Numbered from the stretch's first letter, positions 20,036 through 29,515 are shown. The stretch is DNA of 64,000 nt from Gluconacetobacter sacchari (GCF_014174255.1 NZ_JABEQJ010000008.1:86545-150544), one strand, 5' to 3'. Translations and numbers: made by a program. The notes: generated by a model from the letters alone, not told the origin.

Positions 20036-20765
20036 ATGCCGTCCTGCTCGGCGCCGGTGCGCGACATGATGTTCCTGCTGGAGGATGTGTTCGACGCGCC
20101 CGCGATCTTCGCGCGACTGCCGGCCCATGCCGAGACCGACCTGGGCATGATCGAAAGCATCCTGGAGGAAGCGGGGCGTTTCTGCGCGGAGCGGCTCCAG
20201 CCGCTGAACGGGAGCGGGGATGTCGAAGGATGCCGGATCGAGAATGGCGTCGTGCGGACGCCGCGGGGATTCCGCGAGGCCTATGCCGCGTCTCGCGACG
20301 GCGGGTGGAGCGGACTGTCGGCCGAGCCTGAGTTCGGCGGGCAGGGCCTGCCGCGCACGGTGCAGATCCTGGTCGACGAGATGCTGTCGGCCGCCAACCT
20401 GTCCTTCGGGCTGTTTCCCGGCCTGACGCGGGGGGCCTGCGAGGCGCGCCGCCCTGGCCGAGGCGCTGGGCTTGCTGGAAGGCTGCACGCGCCGGCTGGT
20501 CGGGGGCGACCTGTCGTCGCCCGACGAGCGCAATGCCGCCGCCGTCGATTATCTGCGCCTGTTCGCGCTGGTCTGTTTCGGGTGGGTCTGGCTGCGCATG
20601 ACCTTGGCGGCGCCGCGGCGCGACGACGGGACGGACCATGGGCGGCGCATCGTGGCGACGGCGCGTTTCTTCGCCGAGCGGGTGCTGCCCCAGGCGCGGG
20701 GGCTGGCGGCGCAGATCGGGGCGGGTGCCGGCGCGATCATGGCGCCGGACGCCGACTGGTTCTGA
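20036..20765 (+). pseudogene. Acyl-CoA dehydrogenase (DmdC-like) with large internal deletion
   Basis: The start (MPSCSAPVRDMMFLLEDVF, after GGAGGGTGGC) and first 135 or so residues match the N-terminal domain of long, about 595-residue acyl-CoA dehydrogenases of the DmdC/PA0507 type, including GWSGLSAEPEFGGQGLP and FGLFPGLTRGA. At about 20437-20450 the reading frame changes. What follows (ALAEALGLLEGCTRRLV, then AAVDYLRLFALVCFGWVWLRM, ending DADWF at 20765) is the C-terminal helical domain of the same family. Roughly 350 residues, including the FAD and catalytic core, are missing and the frame is broken, so no active enzyme can be made. It is the first gene of an operon whose thiolase is intact. 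Confidence 0.85.
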
Positions 20766-20807
20766 GCGGCCGGGCAGGCGCGCATCATCATATCGGAGTG
20801 TGCGATC

Positions 20808-21995
20808 ATGAATCCTGACGATCCTGTCGTCATTGTTTCGGCGGCCCGGACGCCGGTCGGCTGGTTTCAGGGGGCGCTGTCGGGTGTGTCGGCGACCGAG
20901 CTGGGTGCCGTTGCGATCCGCGGGGCGCTGGATCGGGCCGGGCTGGCGGCCGACAGGTTCGATACGGTCCTGATGGGGTGCGTGCTGACCGCCGGGCTGC
21001 GCCAGAACCCCGCGCGGCAGGCGGCCCATGGCGCCGGCCTGCCGTTCGACGTTGCGACCGTGACGGTCAACAAGCTGTGCGGATCGGGGATGATGGCCAT
21101 TGCGATGGGTCATGACGCGCTGCTGGCCGGCTCGGCCCGGGCGGTGGTGGCCGGCGGCATGGAATCGATGTCGAACGCGCCCTATCTGCTGCCCGGGGCC
21201 CGCCAGGGATACCGCCTGGGCCATGCCGGGGTGGTCGACCACATGTTTCATGACGGGTTGGAGGATGCGTACGAGCCCGGGCAACTGATGGGGCATTTCG
21301 CCGAGCAGACGGCGCGCGACTATGGGTTCGGCCGGGCGGAGCAGGATGATTATGCCCTGATGACGCTGGCGCGGGCACGCGCGGCGGTGGAGAACGGCGC
21401 GTTCGCGGAGGAGATCGTGCCCGTGAGCGTCAGGACCCGCAAGGGGGAGGCCGAGGTCGCGCGGGACGAGAACCCCCTCAAGGCCCAGCCGGACAAGATT
21501 CCGACTTTGCGCCCCGCCTTCGGCAGGGACGGGACCATCACGCCGGCCAGTTCGTCGGGCATTGCCGATGGCGCGGCGGCTGTGGTGCTGGTGCGTCGGT
21601 CCTGGGCCGGGCAGGAGGGATTGCCGGTCTTTGCCGCCATCCGCGCGCTGGCGGTGCATTCCCAGGCGCCGCGTGCCTTTACTCAGGCGCCGGTGCCGGC
21701 CATCCGCAAGGTGCTGGACCGCGCCGGGTGGGCGGTCGGCGACGTGGATCTGTTCGAGATCAACGAGGCCTTTGCCGTGACCGCCATGGTGGCGCAACGC
21801 GACCTGGAGATTCCGCCTGAAAAGCTGAACGTGAATGGCGGGGCCTGTGCGCTGGGGCATCCGATCGGGGCGACGGGGGCGCGGCTGGTGACCACTCTGC
21901 TGCATGCGTTGCGGGCGCGTGGGCTGCGGCGCGGGGTGGCTTCCGCCTGCATCGGCGGCGGCGAGGCGATCGCGATCGCGGTGGAACGGCCCTGA
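20808..21995 (+). CDS. Acetyl-CoA C-acyltransferase (thiolase)
   Basis: A complete 395-residue thiolase. The nucleophilic cysteine is Cys91 in VNKLCGSGMMA. NEAFAVTAM, GGACALGHPIGATGAR and the C-terminal CIGGGEAIAI supply the other catalytic motifs. It would cleave 3-ketoacyl-CoA or condense acetyl-CoA in reverse. The length and all motifs are normal. It lies between two genes with internal deletions in what was evidently one acyl-CoA catabolic operon, and may still be translated from its own ribosome site (CGGAGTGTGCG). Confidence 0.93.
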   Translation: MNPDDPVVIVSAARTPVGWFQGALSGVSATELGAVAIRGALDRAGLAADRFDTVLMGCVLTAGLRQNPARQAAHGAGLPFDVATVTVNKLCGSGMMAIAMGHDALLAGSARAVVAGGMESMSNAPYLLPGARQGYRLGHAGVVDHMFHDGLEDAYEPGQLMGHFAEQTARDYGFGRAEQDDYALMTLARARAAVENGAFAEEIVPVSVRTRKGEAEVARDENPLKAQPDKIPTLRPAFGRDGTITPASSSGIADGAAAVVLVRRSWAGQEGLPVFAAIRALAVHSQAPRAFTQAPVPAIRKVLDRAGWAVGDVDLFEINEAFAVTAMVAQRDLEIPPEKLNVNGGACALGHPIGATGARLVTTLLHALRARGLRRGVASACIGGGEAIAIAVERP

Positions 21996-22055
21996 TGGCC
22001 GGGCTCCCCGCCGGCCCCCGGGCAAGAAGCACGAAAAGATGACGAGGGGGACGCC

Positions 22056-23379
22056 ATGACGGACGAGCGTGTCCGGAGCGTGGATTCCAGGCGCCGGGAA
22101 ATGGGTGCGGACGAGGCGGCACGCCTGATCGCGCATGGCGACGTGGTGGGAATGGGTGGTTTCGGCCCCGGCGGCACGCCCAAGGCGCCGCCCCGGGCGC
22201 TGGCCGCCCGGGCCGTCGCGCGGCATGACCGGGGCGAGCCGTTCACGATCAGCCTGCTGACCGGTGCGTCCACCACGCCGGACGTGGCTGATCCGCGAAG
22301 ATGGCGGCATCGTGCCCACCCTGGCCATCGGCAATGCCAAGACCTGGCTGGAAATGGCCGACCGGGTCATCATCGAGGTCAATGGCTGGCATACGACCGA
22401 GCTGGAGGGCATCCACGACATCTGGAGCGGCGACCGGGAAACCGGGGGGCGGATCCCGGCCCTGGGCTGGGCGGGGGAGCGGATCGGCGATGCGGTCCTG
22501 CGGGTCGCGCCCGAAAAGGTCGCGGCGGTGGTGCGGACCGACGAGGGCGATCTGGGCCAGTCGTTTCGCGCCGTGCCGGATGCCGCGCTGATCGCCGGCC
22601 ATATCGTCGAATTCCTGAAGCACGAGGTGGCGCGCGGCCGGTTGCCCGCCACGCTGCCGCCTCTGCAATCGGGGGTGGGCAATATCGCCAATGCCGTCAT
22701 GACCGCGCTGGCCGACGCCCCCTTTACCGACCTGACCGCCTATACCGAGGTGATCCAGGACGGGATGCTGGACATGGTCCGCAGCGGCAAGATGCGTGTC
22801 GTCTCCGGCGCGTCGCTCTATCTGAGCCGCGAGCAGGCGGCGGCGGCCAATGCGGACATGGCCTTTCTGCGCCCCCATCTGCTGCTGCGGCAGCAGGAGG
22901 TCAGCAACAATCCGGCGGTGGTGCGCGGCCTGAACTGCATTGCGATGAATGCCGGGATCGAGGCGGACATCTACGGCAACGTCAATTCCTCCCGCGTCAT
23001 GGGATCGCGGGTGCAGAACGGCATCGGCGGGTCGGGCGATTTCGCGCGGAGCGCGCTGCTGTCGATCTTCATGCTGCCGTCGGTTGCGCGGGGCGGGTCC
23101 ATTTCCTCGATCGTGCCGATGGTGTCGCATGTCGACAACATCAACCAGGACGTTCATGTGCTGGTGACCGAACGGGGGCTGGCGGACCTGCGCGGCCTGT
23201 CGGCGCGGCAGCGGGCGCGGGTGATCGCCGAGAACTGCGCGCATCCCGATTTCCGGCCGCGACTGCGCGACTACATGGCGCGCGCCCAATCCCTGGGCGG
23301 CGGCGACACGCCCCATCTGCTGGGCGAAGCCCTGTCGTGGCATCAGCGCTTTATCGAAACGGGATCGATGCGCCTTTGA
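22056..23379 (+). pseudogene. Acetyl-CoA hydrolase/CoA-transferase family protein, internal deletion and frameshift
   Basis: The first 75 or so residues (GADEAARLIAHGDVVGMGGF, then TISLLTGASTTPDV) match the N-terminus of the succinyl-CoA:acetate CoA-transferase/acetyl-CoA hydrolase family. Near 22285 the frame shifts and the protein resumes at REDGGIVPTLAIGNAKTW, skipping the roughly 65-90 residues that normally lie between. The remainder is complete to residue SMRL at 23379, including YTEVIQDGMLD, where the family's catalytic glutamate sits, and MVSHVDNINQDVHVLVTE. The family is usually about 500 residues. As read, no full-length product is possible. An ATG at 22264 could start a 371-residue fragment without the N-terminal part. 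Confidence 0.82.
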
Positions 23380-23397
23380 GAGCGGAGGATCGGACGC

Positions 23398-23817
23398 ATG
23401 GACGGCAATGACGACGGACCTGACGACGGCGACGAACTGACGATCCGGGTCATCGCCATGCCGGCGGATACCAATCCGACGGGGGATATCTTCGGCGGCT
23501 GGCTGGTGTCGCAGATGGACCTGGCCGCCAGCACCACCGCCGCGCAATGCGCGCGGGGACGATGCGCCACCGTGGCGATCGACGAGCTGAGGTTTCATCG
23601 GCCGGTGGCGGTGGGCGACGAAGTCAGCATCTATATCCGCCTGCTGAAGGTCGGGCGGACCTCGATGACCATCGGCGTGACGGCGTGGCGGCGGGTGCGG
23701 CACACCAGGCAGGTGCAGAAGGTCACGCAGGCGCGGTTCGTCTTCGTCGCGCTCGATGGCGATGGCCGGCCGCGGCCGGTCGATCAGCCGCCCGACGCGG
23801 CGCCGGTGGCGCCGTAG
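23398..23817 (+). CDS. Acyl-CoA thioesterase, hotdog fold (YciA-like)
   Basis: 139 residues with the YciA/BFIT-type hotdog fold: TIRVIAMPADTNPTGDIFGG followed by WLVSQMDLAAS, where the aspartate of the helix is the expected catalytic residue. VAVGDEVSIYIRLLKVGRTSM forms the back strands. It hydrolyses acyl-CoA to free acid and CoA. It is the last gene of the acyl-CoA operon, 18 bases after the CoA-transferase remnant, and its end overlaps the convergent oxygenase gene by 34 bases. Confidence 0.88.
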   Translation: MDGNDDGPDDGDELTIRVIAMPADTNPTGDIFGGWLVSQMDLAASTTAAQCARGRCATVAIDELRFHRPVAVGDEVSIYIRLLKVGRTSMTIGVTAWRRVRHTRQVQKVTQARFVFVALDGDGRPRPVDQPPDAAPVAP

Positions 23818-24656
23818 CGCACCCGCTTTTCCTTCAGCCAGCGGCGATAGGCGACCGAGAGCGAGTCCGCGCGGGTCGGGATTTCGGCGCGCGCGTCCAG
23901 CGGCAGCAGGCGGGGGCGCTGGTTTTCGAGAATGATCCGGTCCTGGAGGAAGATCTTCTGCTGGAACTGGATCAGGTCGGCCTGGGCCGAGATGTCGTCG
24001 ATCAGGAACATGACCGGGTGGGCGCGGCAGCGCTCGGGCTGTGTCGGCTGGACGAACAGGGCGATGACGTCGGGGCGCAGCGCGTCGTTGGGGCAGGTCT
24101 TGTACAGCAGGGTCACGAACGGCGAGGCGACGCGGTAGATATAGCCCGTGTCCTGCCCGGCCGCCGCCGACAGGGCGGCCTGCGGCTGGTGGAAGCGGCA
24201 GTCGGTGGCCCAGACCTCGTCGACGTCGCGCCGCCATTCGGCGTGGTAGCGGCTGACCTCGGTCTGGGGTTCGGCGCCCAGGATGTTGGTGTGGACGAAG
24301 GGGAAATGCGCCATGTCGAGGAAGTTCTCGACCACGCGCAGGCCCGAGGCATGGACGTCGATCGAGCCGCAGCAGACCAGCCGGCGATCGGGCTCGTCGG
24401 CCTCGGGGATGGCGAGCGGCGTGGCGGGGGGCGTGCCGAGGCTGGTCCACAGGCAGCCATGGCGTTCGGCGACCGGCAGGGGGGTGTCGCGCCCCTCGGC
24501 CAGGACCTGTATCGTGCCGCAGGCGGCGCGCCGGATCGTCAGCGCCACGCCGAGCAGGCGCGTGCGGGTGGCGGCCGGTCCCGTCGTTTCGAGAAAGCCG
24601 ACCGCGTGCCAGGCATCGAGCACGGCGCGGTCTTCCGGGTCCACGCGATGGGACAT
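23784..24656 (-). CDS. Rieske-less ring-hydroxylating oxygenase catalytic subunit, NdmC-like
   Basis: 290 residues. The C-terminal non-haem iron domain of Rieske oxygenases is intact. VVENFLDMAHFPFVHTNILG holds Asp114, His117 and His122 (D-x2-H-x4-H), and the third iron ligand is probably Asp239 in QQKIFLQDRIILE. The N-terminal quarter keeps the flanks of a Rieske domain (LLGVALTIRR and LPVAERHGCLW) but lacks both Cys-His pairs that bind the 2Fe-2S cluster. NdmC, the N7-demethylase subunit of caffeine-degrading Pseudomonas putida CBB5, has this same architecture and size. A strong AAGGAG lies at the stop of the permease gene, 10 bases upstream, so it is the last gene of the importer operon. 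N-demethylation is inferred; no substrate is shown. Confidence 0.75.
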   Translation of the reverse strand: MSHRVDPEDRAVLDAWHAVGFLETTGPAATRTRLLGVALTIRRAACGTIQVLAEGRDTPLPVAERHGCLWTSLGTPPATPLAIPEADEPDRRLVCCGSIDVHASGLRVVENFLDMAHFPFVHTNILGAEPQTEVSRYHAEWRRDVDEVWATDCRFHQPQAALSAAAGQDTGYIYRVASPFVTLLYKTCPNDALRPDVIALFVQPTQPERCRAHPVMFLIDDISAQADLIQFQQKIFLQDRIILENQRPRLLPLDARAEIPTRADSLSVAYRRWLKEKRVRYGATGAASGG

Positions 24657-24666
24657 TGGATTCTCC

Positions 24667-25605
24667 TTACCGCACGTCGCGGTGGTAGGGCACGCCGAGC
24701 GCCGCCGGGGCGGCCATGATGCGGCGCATGCGGTGCCAGACGATCACCGGCACGATGATGAACGCGATCGTGCCCAGATAGGGCAGCATGTTGAGGAAAG
24801 CGGGGGCGATCGGCCAGTTGCGCGCCTGGCCGACGAAGGACAGCGCGGTGACCAGCCCGAACAGCAGGCCCGACAGGGTGGCGCCGAAGGGCCGGTAGCC
24901 GGCGAAGATGACCAGGGCCAGCGCGATCCAGCCCCTGCCCGCCACCAGCCCTTCGGACCAGACGGGGACATAGGTGAGGGTGAGGTAGCCGCCGGCGGCG
25001 CCGGCCAGGCCGGCGCCCAGCGTGACGTACCAGAAGCGCAGCGCGGTGACCGGCAGGCCGGCGGCGTCGGCCGCCGCCGGGTTTTCGCCCACCGCGCGCA
25101 TCGCCAGCCCGTGGCGGGTGTGGAACATCACCCAGTGCGCCAGGGCCGGCAGGACCAGGTAGATCAGGTAGACGGGCAGGTTCTGGCCGAAGACGGCCGG
25201 GCCGATCACCGGCAGGGAGGACAGGCCGGGAATGGGCACGCGGCCGAAGGTGGCGGGTGAGGGCACGCCCGCGTAGTCGTGGCCGATGGCGGCCGACAGG
25301 CCGAGGCCGAGGAACGTGACCGCCAGCCCGCACAGCACCTGGTTGGCGCGGACGATGACGGTGGCGAAGGCGAAGGCCATGCCGCCGGCGACACCGGCCA
25401 GGGTCGCCGCCAGCAGACCCAGCCACGGGTCGGGGGTGGCCACCACGGTGATGATGGCGACCACCGCGCCCAGCGACATCAGGCCCTCGACGCCCAGGTT
25501 GGTAACGCCGACGCGTTCGGCCAGGACCTCGCCCAGCGCCGCCAGCGCCAGGACGCCGCCGGCCAGGACGGCGGTGGAGAGCATGCCGGTCAGCAGGTCG
25601 ATCAT
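24667..25605 (-). CDS. ABC transporter permease (nucleoside-type, second subunit)
   Basis: 312 residues, about eight to ten membrane segments. It starts MIDLLTGMLSTAVLAGGVLA and has LAERVGVTNLGVEGLMSLGA near the N-terminus, the signature of BPD_transp_2 permeases in BMP/nucleoside importers (NupQ-like). MRAVGENPAAADAAGLPV is the EAA-like cytoplasmic loop that contacts the ATPase. Its ATG overlaps the stop of the other permease (ATGA). It is followed after 10 bases by the NdmC-like gene. Together with the ATPase, other permease and BMP protein it forms a complete importer. Confidence 0.9.
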   Translation of the reverse strand: MIDLLTGMLSTAVLAGGVLALAALGEVLAERVGVTNLGVEGLMSLGAVVAIITVVATPDPWLGLLAATLAGVAGGMAFAFATVIVRANQVLCGLAVTFLGLGLSAAIGHDYAGVPSPATFGRVPIPGLSSLPVIGPAVFGQNLPVYLIYLVLPALAHWVMFHTRHGLAMRAVGENPAAADAAGLPVTALRFWYVTLGAGLAGAAGGYLTLTYVPVWSEGLVAGRGWIALALVIFAGYRPFGATLSGLLFGLVTALSFVGQARNWPIAPAFLNMLPYLGTIAFIIVPVIVWHRMRRIMAAPAALGVPYHRDVR

Positions 25606-26672
25606 GGCCGGGCCTCCGCGCCCGTGGTGGCTCGGCGGACCGTGACGGGGCGGTAATGGGCCAGCTCGTCGGCGATGGCGATCATGAACAGCACCAGTCC
25701 CGTGATGGCCAGGACGGCCGACGCCGTGAGCTGCTGGGTTTGCAGCACGATGCCCGCATCGAGGATGAAGGCCATCAGCAGGGCGGCGGGCAGCACGTTG
25801 AGGCAGGATCCGCGTGCCAGCACCGCGACCACGATGCCGAAATAGCCGAAATTGTTGGCGAGCCCGCCTTGCAGCCGATGCACGGTGCCCGCGACCTCGA
25901 ACATGCCCGCCAGCGCCGCCAGTCCGCCCGACAGCAGCATCGCGCCCAGGATGCGGGCGCGCACCGGAATGCCGGCATAGCGGGCGGCCTGGTCGTTCGC
26001 GCCGCCGATGGTGATCTGATAGCCCCAGCGCGTGCGGGTGGTCAGCCAGGCGAGCGCCAGCACGATGGCGAGGGCAATGGGGAAGCCCCAATGCACCACG
26101 CCCCAGATTTCGGGGATGCGGACCGGCAGCCGGCCGGTCGAGGCCAGCGCGCCGGTGACGCGGTCGTGCCACGGGCCGACCGCCAGATAGGTGGTGAGCA
26201 GCCCGGCGACGAAATTGAGCAGCAGGGTGGTGATGATCTCGTTGACGCCGGCATAGGCGCGGGCCAGGGCGGGGAGCAGGATCCAGCCCATGCCGCAGGC
26301 GATGCCGCAGGCGGCCATCAGCGGCAGCACCAGCCAGGCCGGGCCGGGCAGGAACAGGCCGACCGCCGTGGCGCCGATGGCGCCGGCGTAGAACTGGCCC
26401 TCGGCGCCGATATTCCACACGCCGATCCGCCCGGTGACGGTCACGGCCGCGCCGGTGAGCAGCAGGGGGGTGAGGAACAGCGCCAGGTCTTCCAGCCCGA
26501 AGCGGGAGCCCACGGCGGAGCGCACCACCAGGTCGGCCAGCAGGCGCGGGTCGCGGCCCGACAGGGCGAGAAACAGGGTGGTGATCGCCAGGGCGGCGGC
26601 GATGGCCCCCGCGCGCCAGGCCAGCCGGCGGGCCGGCGTGACGGTGGGCAGACGGTGCAGCGTGCCGGCCAT
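25602..26672 (-). CDS. ABC transporter permease (nucleoside-type, first subunit)
   Basis: 356 residues with a hydrophobic profile of eight or more segments. Landmarks are VTGRIGVWNIGAEGQFYAGA near residue 80 and TRWGYQITIGGANDQAARYAG for the coupling loop, both typical of YufP/NupP-type permeases that pair with BMP binding proteins. The start codon overlaps the ATPase stop and its stop overlaps the next permease start, both as ATGA, so the three genes are tightly coupled. Purine nucleosides are the known cargo of the family. Confidence 0.9.
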   Translation of the reverse strand: MAGTLHRLPTVTPARRLAWRAGAIAAALAITTLFLALSGRDPRLLADLVVRSAVGSRFGLEDLALFLTPLLLTGAAVTVTGRIGVWNIGAEGQFYAGAIGATAVGLFLPGPAWLVLPLMAACGIACGMGWILLPALARAYAGVNEIITTLLLNFVAGLLTTYLAVGPWHDRVTGALASTGRLPVRIPEIWGVVHWGFPIALAIVLALAWLTTRTRWGYQITIGGANDQAARYAGIPVRARILGAMLLSGGLAALAGMFEVAGTVHRLQGGLANNFGYFGIVVAVLARGSCLNVLPAALLMAFILDAGIVLQTQQLTASAVLAITGLVLFMIAIADELAHYRPVTVRRATTGAEARP

Positions 26673-28294
26673 CAGGCGTGTCCTCCGCCCGATGTCGGGC
26701 CGTTCGGTGCCGATCGGCCGCCCATCAGCAGGCCGATCGTTTCCATATCCGCCGTCGCGGCGTCGATCGTGGCCATCAGCCGGCCGTGGAACAGGACGCC
26801 GATCCGGTCGGCGACGTTCAGCAGTTCCTCCAGGTCCTCGGACACCAGGACCACCGCCACGCCCTGGTCGCGCAGGTCGGTCAGATAGCGCAGCACGGTG
26901 GCGATGGCGCCGATATCCAGGCCCCGGCTGGGGTAGGCCGCGACCAGCACCCGGCTGGCGATGCGGATCTCGCGCCGTGCCACCAGACGCTGCTGGTTGC
27001 CGCCGGACAGGTTGCGGATGGGGGTGGCGAGGTCGGGCACGCGGACCTCGGCGGCCGCGACGATCGTGCCGGCCAGGCGGGCGGCGGCGGCGCGGTCGTA
27101 GAGGCCGTGGCGGCCGATCGGCGGCCGGGCATATTCGCGCAGCGCCATGTTGTCGGTGATGTCCAGCGACGGCGCCAGGCCGCTGCGCAGCCGGTCCTCG
27201 GGGATATGGCCGATGCCGGCGCGGGCGAAGGCGGCCGGGTCGGCCAGCGGGACCGGCGCGCCGTCGAGCAGGACGGTGCCCGCCGAAAGGGGCATCATGC
27301 CGGTGAGGACCTGGGTAAGCTCGCGCTGGCCGTTGCCGGCCACGCCGGCGATGCCGAGGATTTCGCCGCCATGCACGTCCAGCGTGACGTCGCGCAGGGT
27401 TTCGATGCCGCGCGCATCGCGGCAGGAGGCGCCGCGCAGGCTCAGGACGGGCGCGGCGGCGCCAGGGTCGCGGGCGATCGCGGCGGCGCCGGGGGCGCGG
27501 GCGCGCAGGTCGCGGCGCACGATCTCGCGCCCGACCATGATGGTGGCGAGGCCGGCGGCGGTGCAGTCGGCCGTGCGCCAGGTGCCGACATGGCGGCCGG
27601 CGCGCAGGATGCTGATGCGGTCGGAGATGTCGATGACCTCGTCCAGCTTGTGGCTGATCAGGATCACGGCGTTGCCCCGGGCGCGGAAGGCGCGCAGGGC
27701 GCGGAACAGGTCGCGCGTTTCGGCCGGGGTCAGCACCGCCGTCGGTTCGTCGAGGATCAGCAGGCGGGCCTGGCGAGCCAGCACGCGCAGGATTTCCACC
27801 CGCTGCTGCTCGCCCGCCGACAGGTCGGCGACGACGGCGTCGGGGCGGACGGAAAAACCGAACCGCTCGGACAGGGCGCGGGTGCGGGATTCCAGTGTTT
27901 TCGCCGAGGCGCGGAACGGGGTTTCGCGCCAGCCGAGATGGATGTTCTCGGCCACCGTGAAGGCGGGGACCAGCTTGAAATGCTGGTGGACCATGCCGAT
28001 GCCGGCGCGGATCGCGTCCTGCGGGGCGGCGAAGCTCTGGCCGTAGCCGTCGAGGATGATCTCGCCGCCGTCGGGCTGGTAGATGCCGGTCACGACATTC
28101 ATCAGCGTGGACTTGCCGGCGCCGTTTTCGCCCAGCAGGGCGTGGATCTCGCCCGGCGCGACGTCCAGGCTGACATCCTGGTTGGCGATCACGCCGGGGA
28201 AATATTTGCAGATCCCCTGCAATTGCAGGATCGGCGGCGTGCCGGGGGCGATGGGGGGCGGGCCGTCGGCCGGGGCGTGGCGCGGGTCAGTCAA
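26672..28294 (-). CDS. ABC transporter ATPase with two nucleotide-binding domains (nucleoside-type)
   Basis: About 540 residues, two ABC cassettes as in YufO/NupO-type importers. The first has Walker A GENGAGKST, signature LSAGEQQRVEIL and Walker B LLILDEPTAVL. The second is degenerate at Walker A (GIAGVAGNGQREL) but has the signature NLSGGNQQRLV and ends in SEDLEELLNVADRIGVLF. I favour a TTG start at 28294, preceded by GGAGTCACC and overlapping the binding-protein stop. A longer in-frame ORF would overlap that gene further, which is unlikely. It energises import of the BMP-bound ligand. Confidence 0.9.
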   Translation of the reverse strand: MTDPRHAPADGPPPIAPGTPPILQLQGICKYFPGVIANQDVSLDVAPGEIHALLGENGAGKSTLMNVVTGIYQPDGGEIILDGYGQSFAAPQDAIRAGIGMVHQHFKLVPAFTVAENIHLGWRETPFRASAKTLESRTRALSERFGFSVRPDAVVADLSAGEQQRVEILRVLARQARLLILDEPTAVLTPAETRDLFRALRAFRARGNAVILISHKLDEVIDISDRISILRAGRHVGTWRTADCTAAGLATIMVGREIVRRDLRARAPGAAAIARDPGAAAPVLSLRGASCRDARGIETLRDVTLDVHGGEILGIAGVAGNGQRELTQVLTGMMPLSAGTVLLDGAPVPLADPAAFARAGIGHIPEDRLRSGLAPSLDITDNMALREYARPPIGRHGLYDRAAAARLAGTIVAAAEVRVPDLATPIRNLSGGNQQRLVARREIRIASRVLVAAYPSRGLDIGAIATVLRYLTDLRDQGVAVVLVSEDLEELLNVADRIGVLFHGRLMATIDAATADMETIGLLMGGRSAPNGPTSGGGHA

Positions 28295-29411
28295 GGCCGG
28301 TGACTCCCTCGACCGCCCAGTCCCACTGATAGATCCGGGCATCGTCCATCACCTCGCCGGCCGTCACGCGGAGGCGGCCGGCGGCGTCGCGGATCGGGCC
28401 GCGAAACGGGTTGTAGCCGGCCATGATCCGCGCGCGCATCGCATCGGCGCGGGCCGCGACCTCCGGCGGGACGGTGCGGCCCCATGGGTCGCGGTCCACC
28501 CCGTGGCCGAGGGTGAGGAAATGGCCCTCGGGCCGCCAGGTGCCGGCCAGGCGGGCGCGCACCTGCTCGACATAATAATCGCGGAAATCCAGCGTGACGG
28601 AACTGACATAGGCCTCCGGCCCGTATCGGCGCATGTCGGTGTTCCACATCGCCGCCTTGATGCCGCGCTGTTCGGCCACGCGCAGATAGGCGGGCTCGTC
28701 CATGATGCCGCACAGGAAGTCGCAGCCATTCTCGGCCAGCGCGGTGCCGGCCTGGGTCGCGGCCTGCGGGTCGAACCAGGCATTGATCGAGATCGCCTGC
28801 ATGGTGACCGCCGGGTTGACCGAGCGCGCGCCCAGCAGCACCGCATTGGTGCCGGCATAGACGGACGGAATGGGAAACGAGCCGACGAAGCCGATCTTGT
28901 TGGTGCGGGTCATCAGTCCGGCGGCGATGCCGATGACGTAGCTGGCATACCAGTGGGTGATGTAATACCAGCCCAGATTGCCGGTGACGGCATGGCCGTC
29001 GCATTCCACGAACGCCACGTCGGGGGCGCGGTCCGACACGTCGCGGATGAAATCGCCGTAGTTCGAGGTGGCGATGACCATCTGCGCGCCCTCGGCCACG
29101 AACTGGCGGAAGATGCGCGTGGCGTCGGCAGAGTAGGGCACGCTTTCGACATAGATCGTGCGCAGGCGGGGAAAGGCCTTTCGTACCGCCTGCACGCCCT
29201 GGTCGTGCATCATCGTCCAGCCGCCGTCGGTGACCGGGCTGGTATGGCCGAAGGCGACCAGCGCGTCGGCCTCGGCCACTGGGGGCAGGAGGCGGCCCTG
29301 CGCCCGCAGGCCGGGCGGGCGCAGCAGGCCGCCCCCGGCCGCGCCGGCCGCCAGCCCCAGCAGATGGCGCCGCGATGCGAGCAGCCGCCCGTTCGGCGCG
29401 CGCGTGATCAT
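28287..29411 (-). CDS. BMP-family ABC substrate-binding protein
   Basis: 374 residues. The N-terminal sequence LLASRRHLLGLAAGAAGG is a secretion signal, possibly twin-arginine. The mature protein has the BMP (PnrA/Med-type) fold: VAFGHTSPVTDGGWTMMHDQG at the start, NYGDFIRDVSDRAPDVAFVECDG in the middle, and KIGFVGSFPIPSVYAGTNA. Family members bind purine nucleosides or, in some clades, free purines and related heterocycles. It is the second gene of the leftward operon, 104 bases after pncA, and precedes the ATPase. Its coupling to an oxygenase suggests the cargo is then demethylated or hydroxylated. Confidence 0.87.
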   Translation of the reverse strand: MITRAPNGRLLASRRHLLGLAAGAAGGGLLRPPGLRAQGRLLPPVAEADALVAFGHTSPVTDGGWTMMHDQGVQAVRKAFPRLRTIYVESVPYSADATRIFRQFVAEGAQMVIATSNYGDFIRDVSDRAPDVAFVECDGHAVTGNLGWYYITHWYASYVIGIAAGLMTRTNKIGFVGSFPIPSVYAGTNAVLLGARSVNPAVTMQAISINAWFDPQAATQAGTALAENGCDFLCGIMDEPAYLRVAEQRGIKAAMWNTDMRRYGPEAYVSSVTLDFRDYYVEQVRARLAGTWRPEGHFLTLGHGVDRDPWGRTVPPEVAARADAMRARIMAGYNPFRGPIRDAAGRLRVTAGEVMDDARIYQWDWAVEGVTGLD

Positions 29412-29515
29412 GCCCGACCTGGAATGGTCATGGTTCGGTATTCCCCCCTCGATGATCCCGGGCCGGTCCCACCCGGCGCCGGGTCGTTCCCCCCGGAACA
29501 GGCCGTGCCTCCGTC

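Noticed and set aside
23784..24656. Reading the Rieske-less oxygenase simply as a decayed pseudogene
   Set aside because: The frame, ribosome site and iron ligands are intact, the loss is confined to the Rieske module, and a matching free Rieske gene lies in the same locus.
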